DNA of 59,767 nt, taken from Parvibaculum sp049671045. Its GTDB lineage: Bacteria; Pseudomonadota; Alphaproteobacteria; Parvibaculales; Parvibaculaceae. This document shows positions 8,182-17,278 of the stretch, one piece after another (position 1 is the first letter of the stretch; every line of letters starts with the position of its first letter). The translations under genes were made by a program, and so were the position numbers. Under the pieces are notes generated by a model. The model was not told the DNA's origin, did no database searches, and saw only the letters and a program-made list of their open reading frames with translations. The stretch is taken from NCBI RefSeq assembly GCF_049671045.1, contig NZ_JBATUH010000021.1, positions 1-59,767 on the forward strand, read 5' to 3'.

Positions 8182-9141
8182 CTAAATTGGCCCCTGCCTG
8201 ATTTCGGTGGGACCGTCAGTGTCGCCATCGTCCATGACGCCGGCGTCACGCTCCTGCGGCTCGAAAAGGATTTTGATCCGTTCGATCATCGCCGGGATGA
8301 CAGTATCGGTGCGCAGCCTACGTCCAACATTCCGACGAACCTGCCGTTCGAGCGTTATCGACGGCTGTTTTTCATATTGCCGGACGCTTTCGAAGGCGGC
8401 AGGCAACGTCACCTGATCGCGGTAGAGATCCGCAATGTCGAGGATGAATGCGTTGCCGGAATCCTCATGAATGAAGCCCAGGGAGGGGATCGTTGCTGTC
8501 GCCGCGACCGCGATGGCGGCTGCCGCCTCAACGGCCGATGCGGCGTGATTGATGGCCTGGTTTGGCAGGTCGGCGGCCTGTGGATTTGCCCGGTCGTAGC
8601 GGCGGCCTTCCCAGCGCACGCCGAATTTTTGTGCAAGCAACCGGTAAGTCTCTTTCATGCGCGCACCCTCGATGCCCCGGAGTACGGCGATATCTTTGTG
8701 CGGCAGCACTTCGCCCAGACGCCAGGCATAGAGGCGCCGGGCTATTTCCAACCGGCCAGACCGCGCGGTCACTTTTGTGCTTGTCCGAATATCCGCCCAC
8801 GCCAGTGCCTGCAGACGCGCCAGCCTGCTGTCGTCCTGCCCGATGGGAGGGGCCGTATAAATACGCACGCCATCCTCACCTATTGCAGAAAGGCCCGTGC
8901 CATGCCGCGCTAGCAGACGCAGAGCATCATGCGAGATCGTGCTGCCGGGTCCGAGCAGTAGGAGAGAGACAGACTGGAACGGGATGGCGTAATCACCTTG
9001 CGGCAAGCTGTCGCTTCCGGCGGAACGGAATCGTAACGTACCGTCCTCGACATAAAGATTGCCGCGCGACAGCCAGAGCAACCCTTCCCGGTCTGAATGC
9101 GGGACGCGAGCAGTTTCCAGGCCGAGCCGCCCTTTGAGCAT
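8182..9141 (-). CDS. cas1: CRISPR-associated integrase Cas1e
   Basis: A 319-residue Cas1 of the I-E subtype, the integrase that inserts new spacers with Cas2. The metal-binding residues align with those of E. coli Cas1 (E141, H208, D218, D221) at the same spacing: E158 in GIEGARMKE, H225 in GFIHED, and D235 and D238 in LDIADLYR. Length is close to the family norm. It sits 6 bp after cas6e within the operon. With these residues present, spacer acquisition should be possible. Confidence 0.97.
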   Translation of the reverse strand: MLKGRLGLETARVPHSDREGLLWLSRGNLYVEDGTLRFRSAGSDSLPQGDYAIPFQSVSLLLLGPGSTISHDALRLLARHGTGLSAIGEDGVRIYTAPPIGQDDSRLARLQALAWADIRTSTKVTARSGRLEIARRLYAWRLGEVLPHKDIAVLRGIEGARMKETYRLLAQKFGVRWEGRRYDRANPQAADLPNQAINHAASAVEAAAAIAVAATATIPSLGFIHEDSGNAFILDIADLYRDQVTLPAAFESVRQYEKQPSITLERQVRRNVGRRLRTDTVIPAMIERIKILFEPQERDAGVMDDGDTDGPTEIRQGPI

Positions 9142-9147
9142 GGCGGT

Positions 9148-9885
9148 TCATCCGTTCGACGGTTTCAATAAAATCATGCCGTATCCAAAAGCACGGTGGC
9201 GGCCAACGCCGCGCATGAGGCAGGCGCGGAAGGCTGCCGGGTCGCGTACGATCAAGGTGCCGGCCATGTCGATATCCGGCTGCTGCGTGGAAATGTGCCG
9301 AGTTCCGTCGGCGCGTTTACGTAGAAGGACGCTGCGCCGCCGGCGTACAGTCTCGATTGCGATCGTCTCCGCCCCACCGCGCGCAAGCCGCTCGTTTAGC
9401 CAGTTTTCATAAATGGTTTCGCGGTCCGGTTTTGACGCGGCGCGGTCTGCCTCGGCTTTCAGAAGGAACACATCCACTTCCGCCCCCGGCCTGAACGTCG
9501 GATGTTGTCTTCCCGCACGAGACATCGGCAGTATGCGGACGAAAAAATCAAGGCATTGATCCTGCCCAAAGTTGTCCGGCATGGGCTTCGAGGCCGCGGC
9601 CTCCCATCTCACGGTTTCATAGACATCAGGTGCGGCATAAAGCCGAGCTGCTTTCTCGAACGCATCCCAAGGCTGTGAGGCATAAGCAAGCAGGCTGGCA
9701 TCTTGCCCCTTTCGCTGGAGGGAAAAGGGTTTGGGCGCGGCGGCATCGAACAGGGCAGAAAGCAGAGCGTGCAATATATAACCTTCATCCGTCTGATCGC
9801 GTCCCGATAACCCTTGGGATGCGGCGAAGGCATAAAGACGCCGCTCGTCGATCGGCAGTTTGAGCATGTAGAGAGGAGCATTCAT
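9148..9885 (-). CDS. cas6e: Cas6e / Cse3 crRNA-processing endoribonuclease
   Basis: A 245-residue Cas6e, which cuts the array transcript at the foot of each repeat hairpin and stays bound to the crRNA in Cascade. The N-terminal ferredoxin fold carries Y36 and H39 in GYILHALLSALF, at the spacing of Tyr23 and His26 of Thermus Cse3. The C-terminus has the family's glycine-rich loop (GVGRHRAFGYGMILL). The strongly palindromic repeat supplies the hairpin substrate. The start overlaps the cas5e stop by 4 bp. Confidence 0.95.
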   Translation of the reverse strand: MNAPLYMLKLPIDERRLYAFAASQGLSGRDQTDEGYILHALLSALFDAAAPKPFSLQRKGQDASLLAYASQPWDAFEKAARLYAAPDVYETVRWEAAASKPMPDNFGQDQCLDFFVRILPMSRAGRQHPTFRPGAEVDVFLLKAEADRAASKPDRETIYENWLNERLARGGAETIAIETVRRRRSVLLRKRADGTRHISTQQPDIDMAGTLIVRDPAAFRACLMRGVGRHRAFGYGMILLKPSNG

Positions 9886-10643
9886 CCGTCGACACCCCTG
9901 CGGTGGGAGATTGGCAAGAGGCCGAGTGCCACCAGCCTTTCGCCGCCATGAAACTGGTTCGACCAGTCACGCATGTCTATGACGGTTTCGATGCGGCAGC
10001 CTAGGGGGGCCTGGCTGGTGCCGGTGGGCAAGGGCCATTCTGCACGAAGGTCTGCCAGGTCACCGGGCTCGTTTTCCAGCTGAGGAAGGATCAAGCTGTG
10101 GCCTTCCATGAGTGCCGATACCGGATCGCCAGCCTCGAAACGCCCAGCCAGAATTGGGCGCGCGGGCAGGCATGTCTTGCGTCCGAGAAAGAGAGGGCGC
10201 GCGGGCTGCTCAACAGCATTGCCGAGCTCCTCGATGGTGGGGCTTTCCGCCGCCGGGTCGAGCGTCAATACGACAAGGCGCAGCGCGCTTGCCAGGTATT
10301 GCCGATAGCGGATGTGGGTGCCCGTCGCTGCAGTACCGCCTTCGCGGCCCTGAGGAATGCCGCGCGTTGTCCAGCCTGCCCGGAGAAAGGGCTGCCCGAG
10401 ATCGACGGTGTGAAAATCGGTGAAACGATCGCCGGGGCGGAGGCTGAGCGTGGCATGTACGAGCCGTGATTGCAGTTTCTCGAGCTTGTCCGCCTCACGA
10501 TGGTCGTAGCCGAGCGCATTGCCGAGCAGACCGGTCAGCATGGCGCGGCCGGGCATGTCGCGTGTGACGCCATGCTGGTCGATCATGGGGCCGCCGAAGC
10601 TCATCAGCGGCGCGTCGAAAATAAGAGCGAGCCAGACTGCCAT
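9882..10643 (-). CDS. cas5e: Cascade subunit Cas5e (CasD)
   Basis: A 253-residue Cas5 of the I-E type, which caps the 5' handle of the crRNA in Cascade. The first 35 residues show the Cas5 pattern, including LALIFDAPLMSFGGP and the following TRDMPGRAMLTGLLGNALG. The gene lies 6 bp after cas7e and overlaps cas6e by 4 bp, as is usual in I-E operons. Confidence 0.94.
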   Translation of the reverse strand: MAVWLALIFDAPLMSFGGPMIDQHGVTRDMPGRAMLTGLLGNALGYDHREADKLEKLQSRLVHATLSLRPGDRFTDFHTVDLGQPFLRAGWTTRGIPQGREGGTAATGTHIRYRQYLASALRLVVLTLDPAAESPTIEELGNAVEQPARPLFLGRKTCLPARPILAGRFEAGDPVSALMEGHSLILPQLENEPGDLADLRAEWPLPTGTSQAPLGCRIETVIDMRDWSNQFHGGERLVALGLLPISHRRGVDG

Positions 10644-10649
10644 GACGGT

Positions 10650-11861
10650 TCAGGCTTCGGGTTTGAAGGGCAGGGTGCCTGCTGCAATGGCACCCGCCCA
10701 GGCGGCGAGATCAGGGAGCGGCACAGGTGCGCGGCCGTCGATGGAGAAGTTGTCGATGAGCGACGATGCCTGCCGCATTTCGGCGCGGCCATACATGCCG
10801 TCGAGGCGAGTCAGATGCTTGAGCAACTCCCCGCTTGCGGCTTCACGGAGATCGTTTCTGGCAAGCACCGGCTTGTAGAAGGCATTGGCGAGGCTGCGCG
10901 GCTGACGATTGCCCGCTTCCACCACCACAGTGTCGGCGCTGCCATAGGGCGCTGTCGAGCCGAGCTTGGCGCCCGGCGATACGGTTGCGATCAGGCCGAT
11001 GAGTTGTTCGACGACCTTTCCAGCCAGCGACCGGTCGGCGTTCGCCCAATCCCTCTGATGACAGCCTTGTAGGTTCGATACAAGCAGCGGCAGGTCGATG
11101 ACGACATAACTGTAATAGAGGCCGCTGGTCAGCTCCGAGATGTTGATATGGCCACTGCCTTGTTCGCCCGAATCCTGCGTGATGTCATCGACAGCGGTGA
11201 AATAATCCGGCTCGGTTTCAAGCGCGTTGACGGTAAATGCATGGGCGACATGCACGGCCGCGTCGGAGCGGGCGAGAATGTCGCCTGTAATCATGCGGCC
11301 GAACAGCGCGGCGTCGAGGCCCGCTCCCTCTCGCATCGAGGCAAAGTTGGGCTTCTCCTTCTTGAGAAGCGCAGCGACGGCGGCCTTCAGTTCCTTCATG
11401 GAAGCGGTATCTGCGACCAGGGTACGGACCAGTGATTTCACATATTCGATCTCGGCGTGGCCTAGCACGATGACCTGGTTCGTCTTCAATTCGGCGACAT
11501 AGTCTTCCGCTTTCTTTTTGGCTGCCGCCTTCTTGCTCTCGCCGAGGAGTTCCGCCTGGATGGCGAGGACGGCTTCCGCGACTTTCTCGGGATCCAGCCC
11601 CTCATCATTTGTGAGCGGTTCGGCGACATGCTTCACAAAAGTCTGGCGGGAGCGTATGGCCAGGTTGCCGAGCGGCATTAGCGACCATTCGCCGGTGGCG
11701 CGTCGCCAGTGTCTTTTCTGGCATTGAGATGAAACGCGTCCGCGAATTGTGCCGCCAAGCGGGAGCCTCTTGGCCTGGCCGACATCGTCCCGATTGAGAA
11801 GAACGCCGATATAGGGTGTCAGCGTATGGATCTGCAGAAAGCGTGTTTGGTCCGTCATCAC
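10650..11861 (-). CDS. cas7e: Cascade backbone subunit Cas7e (Cse4/CasC)
   Basis: A 403-residue Cas7e, the subunit that polymerises along the crRNA in six copies. It starts LQIHTLTPYIGVLLNRDDVG, followed by GTIRGRVSSQCQKRHWR, which is typical of Cse4. E. coli CasC is about 363 residues; the extra length here falls in a lysine-rich insertion near residue 110 (ESKKAAAKKKAED). Overlaps cse2 by 4 bp. Confidence 0.95.
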   Translation of the reverse strand: MMTDQTRFLQIHTLTPYIGVLLNRDDVGQAKRLPLGGTIRGRVSSQCQKRHWRRATGEWSLMPLGNLAIRSRQTFVKHVAEPLTNDEGLDPEKVAEAVLAIQAELLGESKKAAAKKKAEDYVAELKTNQVIVLGHAEIEYVKSLVRTLVADTASMKELKAAVAALLKKEKPNFASMREGAGLDAALFGRMITGDILARSDAAVHVAHAFTVNALETEPDYFTAVDDITQDSGEQGSGHINISELTSGLYYSYVVIDLPLLVSNLQGCHQRDWANADRSLAGKVVEQLIGLIATVSPGAKLGSTAPYGSADTVVVEAGNRQPRSLANAFYKPVLARNDLREAASGELLKHLTRLDGMYGRAEMRQASSLIDNFSIDGRAPVPLPDLAAWAGAIAAGTLPFKPEA

Positions 11862-12412
11862 TGGGCAACCTCTTTGCGGGATATGGCGGTGAAATAATCG
11901 CGGGCGATCTTGCGGGCGGTTCTGTGATCGCTGCCTTCTGTTGACTGGATTCGCGAGAAGACAAATCTGGCCAACTCAAGCCAGTCACAGCTCCGGCCAT
12001 GCGCGGAAAGCCAACGAGCCGCTGCGGTGACCTCATCGGCGATACGTTCTCGATCGGCGCGCAGCAGCCGTAAAAGCCGTGGCTCGCTATAACCCGTCGT
12101 GGCAAGTGCACCTCCGATCGTCTCTCCGCGCCCGTTGCCGAGCGGAGCGAGCAGCGCAAATGAGGCAAGAAGCGCCGCCCAAAGATCCTCTTCGATCCGG
12201 CCAGAAGCGAATTCGTCGGGTACCTCATTTGTCAGCACACGCCAGAAGACTGCATTCTTTTCGCCGGTAACAAGGCGCCGCAAGGCAGCAAGCTCGCCGG
12301 GATCATTGCGCTCGCCGGAAAGGCGCGCCGTCAGTCTGCCGATGGTTGTTGCGAGGGTTGGCCGAGGCGCCTCTGCCTTCAGCAAGGAGGTATCTTCATT
12401 GGCGACATTCAT
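11858..12412 (-). CDS. cse2: Cascade small subunit Cse2 (CasB)
   Basis: A 184-residue helical Cse2, present as a dimer that stabilises the R-loop in Cascade. The central GEKNAVFWRVLTNE, and ALLASFALLAPLGNGRG after it, fit the family. It is bracketed by four-base overlaps with cse1 and cas7e, so translation is probably coupled. Confidence 0.92.
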   Translation of the reverse strand: MNVANEDTSLLKAEAPRPTLATTIGRLTARLSGERNDPGELAALRRLVTGEKNAVFWRVLTNEVPDEFASGRIEEDLWAALLASFALLAPLGNGRGETIGGALATTGYSEPRLLRLLRADRERIADEVTAAARWLSAHGRSCDWLELARFVFSRIQSTEGSDHRTARKIARDYFTAISRKEVAQ

Positions 12413-13956
12413 GCAGCGCTGTCCTCCTCCTGGGTGGATTGTACTTCGAATGCTTTGGGCAGGTTCTTCCGTAGCATGGCGTGGAAGATGCTGGCGGCGG
12501 CGACACGAGCGCGCTCACGGCGTTCCGCCGGGGCGGGTAGACCGTCAATGCCTTCCTCGAAGCGGTTCGTGGCGCTCCGGGCCAGCCACGACTGCCAAGC
12601 GGCATGTGCGGCCTCCTCGTCCTCGGCCATGACGCGCCGCCAAAGCTGGTCCAGAAAAGCGTTGTCCATGTCGCGGTCGAATGCCTGCACAAAGGGCTGC
12701 ACGCGCTCATCGGTGTAGTCGATATTCTCCGGTGCGCCTTGCAGATAGGCGCGTAGGCCGGTGCGTAGTGCACTGACGGCGAACTTGCCAACATCGTCGA
12801 GCATTTGCGCCGAGAGATATTTCAATCTTTCGTTGAAATCCGGATCGTCGAGGCGGTCAGCGATGCTGCGGGAAACGGGGACGATGCGCTCATGGAGGCC
12901 GTCGGTGCGACCTTGGCCGCGTACGAGCACGGAAAATTGAAGATCAAGTTCACTGTCGGGGTCGTCGTCAGATACGCGTAGCGAGGGCGGCAGGCCTGCT
13001 GTATCGGTCAGAATCTGCACGATGCGGCGATAGTCGAAGCCGCTGGCGCCGACTGTTATGGCCGTTCCTTTCCGCGTGTCGAGCGGCGCCCAGGGGTCGC
13101 CCAGCACGCCTTTTGCCTCGGCTGCCTCGATGCGCGCACTTTCGCTTGGTCTCGTCATGGCGCCGATTCCCCCGTCCTTCGTGACGAGACGGATGCGCCG
13201 GCAGATTTCGATGAAATAGGGATCGAGGTGGTCAAGCGTGATTGGGCTTTCCTCGTCCCACGCTTCGAGCCAGACGAGGCCGAGGCCGCCGCACTCCTGA
13301 TAATAGGGAGCATATCGCTGCAGCAAACCGGTTCGTTTCTCGATCAGCATAGAGAGGTCGCGCCTGAAGCGCGCGGCCCAGCCGGGGCCGTTCACGCGAT
13401 CGATAAAAACTCGACTTGAGAAACCACCATTCATTCGCGCAATGCCGTAATTTCCGCGACCCAGGAAACCTTGAAGCGTTTGCAGATTGAGCAGCGCATA
13501 GGCCCAGTGATGCGGCGCCGCGCTTGCGCCCCGCTGCATCTTCAAGTCGTGGTTTTTGGCAAGGATCAGGATATCGAGCGAATCGGGTTCTGTGACAGGC
13601 CCACGGAACTTGTCCCATGCGCCTTCGCTGCGGATGGGCGGTTGCAGGAAGGCTGGGCGGGAGGTGTCCTCTGTTACCAGTGTGAAGGCGGTATCCGCGT
13701 CGTCGCCCGCAAGCGCTGAAATCAGATCACGCCATCCGGCCTCGTCCTCCGGCAGTTCGTTTCGTTCTGCGTTAGATAGGGCCAGAGCACCAAGCTGGAC
13801 GAGAAAACAGAACCATGCCTGCCGCTGATGCGCAGCGAGCCCGTTGAATGTGATTTCCCGGCCGGCGGACAACGTCGCAAGAATGCCGGCCAGGCTCAAC
13901 GCAGGCTCCAATATTCCCTCTACCGGAAAAACCGGCTCTCTCAGTAAATCATGCAT
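12409..13956 (-). CDS. cse1: Cascade large subunit Cse1 / Cas8e (CasA)
   Basis: A 515-residue Cas8e, which reads the PAM and recruits Cas3. It shows the family opening (MHDLLREPVFPVEG), followed by LSLAGILATLSAGREI, then the AFLQPP segment near residue 115 and a C-terminal four-helix bundle. Length matches E. coli CasA (502). A 47-bp gap separates it from cas3, the only sizeable gap in the operon, so it could have its own weak promoter, though none is obvious there. Confidence 0.95.
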   Translation of the reverse strand: MHDLLREPVFPVEGILEPALSLAGILATLSAGREITFNGLAAHQRQAWFCFLVQLGALALSNAERNELPEDEAGWRDLISALAGDDADTAFTLVTEDTSRPAFLQPPIRSEGAWDKFRGPVTEPDSLDILILAKNHDLKMQRGASAAPHHWAYALLNLQTLQGFLGRGNYGIARMNGGFSSRVFIDRVNGPGWAARFRRDLSMLIEKRTGLLQRYAPYYQECGGLGLVWLEAWDEESPITLDHLDPYFIEICRRIRLVTKDGGIGAMTRPSESARIEAAEAKGVLGDPWAPLDTRKGTAITVGASGFDYRRIVQILTDTAGLPPSLRVSDDDPDSELDLQFSVLVRGQGRTDGLHERIVPVSRSIADRLDDPDFNERLKYLSAQMLDDVGKFAVSALRTGLRAYLQGAPENIDYTDERVQPFVQAFDRDMDNAFLDQLWRRVMAEDEEAAHAAWQSWLARSATNRFEEGIDGLPAPAERRERARVAAASIFHAMLRKNLPKAFEVQSTQEEDSAA

Positions 13957-14003
13957 GAAAAGCCCCTAATTTAGGTACTTCACACTGAGTCGGGACTGAA
14001 AGT

Positions 14004-16637
14004 CTATCTTTGGGGCCCTGTTGAAAAAGAAAGGCCAAATTCCGTGTAAAGAAACTCTCTGTACCCTAGTGCAAAACTGAAGCCTCTGGGTATCTCGGTT
14101 ATGTCGTCAGGCACGGCATCAAGCGGGATTTCCCTTACCATCCAGTTCGGTAATGTGAGTTCATGCACGGGCTCCCCGAAGGGGCCGGCCATGGGGACGG
14201 CAAATCGCACCGCGCGATTGCCGGTACCAAGCCGTGTCGCGATTTTGGCATCGAGGTCCACGGGCGGCATGATGCGCTCGTTGAATTCCAGAAAATTCAG
14301 GCGGGCAATCTGTGATTGGGCGGCCGAAAGCCCGGAGATGAGCCGATGATGCGCCACCCATGATGCGCCGAGATCATCTGCCATGCATGCGAGAAATGGT
14401 CTGTGGGTCGCGCGTTCGACCAATAATCTATTATGGCGTGGAATCTCGATAGTGCCGAGTTCCTGGAGAGTGCGGCGGGTTGAGGCGATGCCGACAAGAT
14501 CGGGATAGACCTTGCCGAGGCCCAGCAGTGTGCCTCTTATCGAGCCGTCGGCCGCGAGCAGCGTGCCGAGCCGGTTCTCATCAGGAGCCAGAACGAGCGC
14601 TTGAGCACGATCAAAGCCCTCGGGCCGCTTCCGATCATGACGGTGCAATCGGCCGAGGCGCTGCAGAAGGACGTCGGCCGGACAAATATCCGTTAGAAGA
14701 ATATCGGCATCAATATCGAGGCTTTGCTCAGCCGTCTGAGTTGTAACTGCGATGATGGGATGCGAGCTGGCGCGGCCGAGGGCACTTTCAAGTGCAGCGT
14801 CGAGCAAGCGCCGATCTGATGGTGCGAAGCGCCCATGATGGACCGTGCTGGCTCCCCGACACCGGAAAACGAGGTCCGGGCAGCCTCCCTCCTCGGCCAA
14901 GGCGGAGGCGAGTTGCGCTGTCTCCACTGCATCGTCAACCCTGTTGCGAATGACGAGAACCCGTGCGCCCGACAGAGCGGCAGCCACGGCGCGTTCTGCG
15001 AGCATCTGATTGGCATCCCCGGTGTCGAGCAGTTCGATGTCGATCTTCTTTGGCGGCATGGACGATACGGGTAGGGCGGGAATGTGTGCGCTCGCGGCAT
15101 GAATGGCGGGGTAGGGGGCGGCAGCCAATTCCGCTACGGTCGGAAGGTTATTTGTTTCCCGCTCGCTGCTTCCCATCAGGCGCAATCGGCTGGCGGTGCC
15201 CAGCGTTGCAGACATCAGAAGCGCGTGTCCGCCCGCCATACGATGCTGTTCCAGCAGATGTCGCAGCACACGCTCCATATACGGATCGCTGGCGTGAACC
15301 TCGTCGATCGCGAGCAATTGGCGGAGCATGGGGCCGGAGCGCAAATGGGCGTGGCGCACATTGAGTGCGCCGAGCATGAGCTGATCGACGGTTCCCACAG
15401 CCACGGCTGATGCCATATATCGTTTGGGATGTTCCGCCGTCCAGGCGCGGTCCTTGAGGTAATCTGCGGGATCGTCAGGCCAATGGACATCAAAGGGAGC
15501 AAGCTTCATGCCGTCCTGATCGTCCACACGCAGATAGCCGGGCACGGCCAGAACGGTCGGTGGAGCCCGATCACCCAGCAGGGCTTTGAGCGCCTCGAAT
15601 ATCCGGCGATGAATCTGCACGGCAGCAGCGCGTGTCGGCAGTGCGAAGTAGAGGCCGTCCACCTGGCCGGCTCTGAAGAGATTGAGGAAATGGATAAGCG
15701 CCGCTTCGGTCTTGCCGGAACCCGTTTCCGCTTCGATGACAATGACGGAGCCGGGCTCGACCTCGGCTTTTGCAATGGCTGCCTGAGCGGGTCTGGGCGA
15801 GTGGCCGACACCGATGATCGGCGTCATCAAATCGGTGATACGTTGTACGGGCTGGCGGCTTGTCGTCGGATCGAGATGAAATGCCCTTATGATCTCGTCC
15901 GCCTTTGTGCGTGCAAAGTCGATCCGGTTCGGATCTGGCAAAGCCTCGAACCGGAAGAATTTTTCGTCCGATGCGATCCAGTCCGCGAGCATGACGAGGC
16001 CCGCGTAGGCATGAAGAAAGCGCTCCTTGATCGGCAAGGGCATGAGACCAGAGGTAAACGCCTCCGGATACCAGTGGTCGAGGGCTGAGCCCAGCCGATA
16101 AAGTTCTGTTGCCGGATCATATCCGTCCGCCTCCCGCCATAAGCCATCATTAATGTTGTGGCATTCTGGGAGTCTCCCATGATGCATGAGAACTGCATCG
16201 AGAAGAGGAGAAAATGCTTTTTGCCCGGCGGTCCAGGCGAAGAAGCGATCGAGTCCCAGGGCATCGGCGAATAGTGTGTGGCTTTTTGGTTTTGTTCGAT
16301 AACCCTGGATATTTTTGGGGTGCATGAGATCAACGACAGGTCCGACATGCCCTGCCTTGAAGCTGATATCCCGCTCTGTGCCGCCGCTAGCCAGCAATCG
16401 TTTATTCCAGAAACCCCGATTGGCCTTGCCTGCGTCGTGAATGCCGGCGAGGAGGCAGAGGCGGGCTCTGGTCACCGGATCGAGCTCGCGAATTTCTAGC
16501 AGCCGCGCGAGTCGGTTCGCTATTGTCGGGATTTCAAGGAGGCGCTCCATGACGGCTGCGACGTCGGCACTATGAGCCACGAGGCTATGAGTTTCGATAC
16601 CTGCCGCAGTTTTCTTGAGCTTTGCCCATGCGGTCAT
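14004..16637 (-). CDS. cas3: CRISPR-associated nuclease-helicase Cas3
   Basis: An 877-residue Cas3 with an N-terminal HD nuclease and a C-terminal SF2 helicase. HD residues visible are H22, H67-D68 with K71 (HDAGK), H97 and H152-H153. The helicase has Walker A TGSGKTEAA near residue 308, a DEVH box near 445, and a motif VI-like LLQRLGRLHRH. Cas3 is recruited to the R-loop made by Cascade and degrades the target. It is the first gene of the cas operon; direct and inverted repeats upstream may be an operator. All key residues are intact. Confidence 0.96.
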   Translation of the reverse strand: MTAWAKLKKTAAGIETHSLVAHSADVAAVMERLLEIPTIANRLARLLEIRELDPVTRARLCLLAGIHDAGKANRGFWNKRLLASGGTERDISFKAGHVGPVVDLMHPKNIQGYRTKPKSHTLFADALGLDRFFAWTAGQKAFSPLLDAVLMHHGRLPECHNINDGLWREADGYDPATELYRLGSALDHWYPEAFTSGLMPLPIKERFLHAYAGLVMLADWIASDEKFFRFEALPDPNRIDFARTKADEIIRAFHLDPTTSRQPVQRITDLMTPIIGVGHSPRPAQAAIAKAEVEPGSVIVIEAETGSGKTEAALIHFLNLFRAGQVDGLYFALPTRAAAVQIHRRIFEALKALLGDRAPPTVLAVPGYLRVDDQDGMKLAPFDVHWPDDPADYLKDRAWTAEHPKRYMASAVAVGTVDQLMLGALNVRHAHLRSGPMLRQLLAIDEVHASDPYMERVLRHLLEQHRMAGGHALLMSATLGTASRLRLMGSSERETNNLPTVAELAAAPYPAIHAASAHIPALPVSSMPPKKIDIELLDTGDANQMLAERAVAAALSGARVLVIRNRVDDAVETAQLASALAEEGGCPDLVFRCRGASTVHHGRFAPSDRRLLDAALESALGRASSHPIIAVTTQTAEQSLDIDADILLTDICPADVLLQRLGRLHRHDRKRPEGFDRAQALVLAPDENRLGTLLAADGSIRGTLLGLGKVYPDLVGIASTRRTLQELGTIEIPRHNRLLVERATHRPFLACMADDLGASWVAHHRLISGLSAAQSQIARLNFLEFNERIMPPVDLDAKIATRLGTGNRAVRFAVPMAGPFGEPVHELTLPNWMVREIPLDAVPDDITEIPRGFSFALGYREFLYTEFGLSFSTGPQR

Positions 16638-17278
16638 GATTGAAGATGCCTTTCATGTTGCCAACGTGAATCTGATCGTATTGCCAACTTGTTGGATAAT
16701 GAAAAATCGCTTGTGTCTGAAGGAAGCTCGTTCGGGCTGACCTATTATCGTCTGGATTGGTTGGAGAACGGAAGACTTGGCTTCTGATCGCCTATGAGGA
16801 AAAATACGGCAGTGGCGCTACGAGATGGCTCCGTGCCACTATGGCTTTATCCGCATTGACCAATTTCCATAGTGAATATCGTGGCAAATGATTTCATCGC
16901 GGCTGCCGTGAGGGAGCTGGAGACGATACAAAGGCTGCCAATGCCTGGCAGGCAAGTGCCAAATGAGACACGCTGTTGCGCAACTCGACGACGGAGCGCT
17001 CACTAGACCTATCCTGAGTGCTAATTTCTTTAGTGTATTTTTGTAATTAGGATCTTCGCCGCAGATTTCGCGCAGGCTGGACTCCAGCGCGGCCAGAGCT
17101 CGCCGCGGCTTCATCCCGGCTGCCGTATCGGTCAGAACTGGGGTTTGAAAGACCCAAAGGTGATGGTGGTGTTCTGTGCCTGGCGAAATCGCGGTGCAGG
17201 GCTGGGAGAGCAAACTGCCTGGCAAACTCGGTCCGCCATTTTCCGCTTATTGCTTGCGGCACCTCTCCAGGGGCCAAT
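16638..17278. other. Intergenic stretch between cas3 and the fucose cluster
   Basis: About 640 bp with lower GC than either side. It holds the cas3 upstream repeats. The only long frames (16839-17225 and 17047-17277, both minus) lack a recognisable domain and look accidental. It may be the junction between the CRISPR locus and the resident chromosome. Confidence 0.5.
16656..16695 (-). promoter_or_regulatory. Putative operator upstream of cas3
   Basis: TTGCCAAC occurs twice 23 bp apart (16658-16665 and 16681-16688). The first copy is part of the palindrome GTTGcCAAC and the second overlaps the palindrome CCAACttGTTGG (16684-16695). The cluster sits 20-60 bp upstream of the cas3 ATG, where a repressor or activator of the operon would bind. 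No matching regulator is identified, and clear -35/-10 boxes were not found. Confidence 0.35.

Noticed and set aside
16839..17225. A 128-codon minus-strand frame between cas3 and fucD.
   Set aside because: No domain, no ribosome binding site, and odd composition. It overlaps another random frame.
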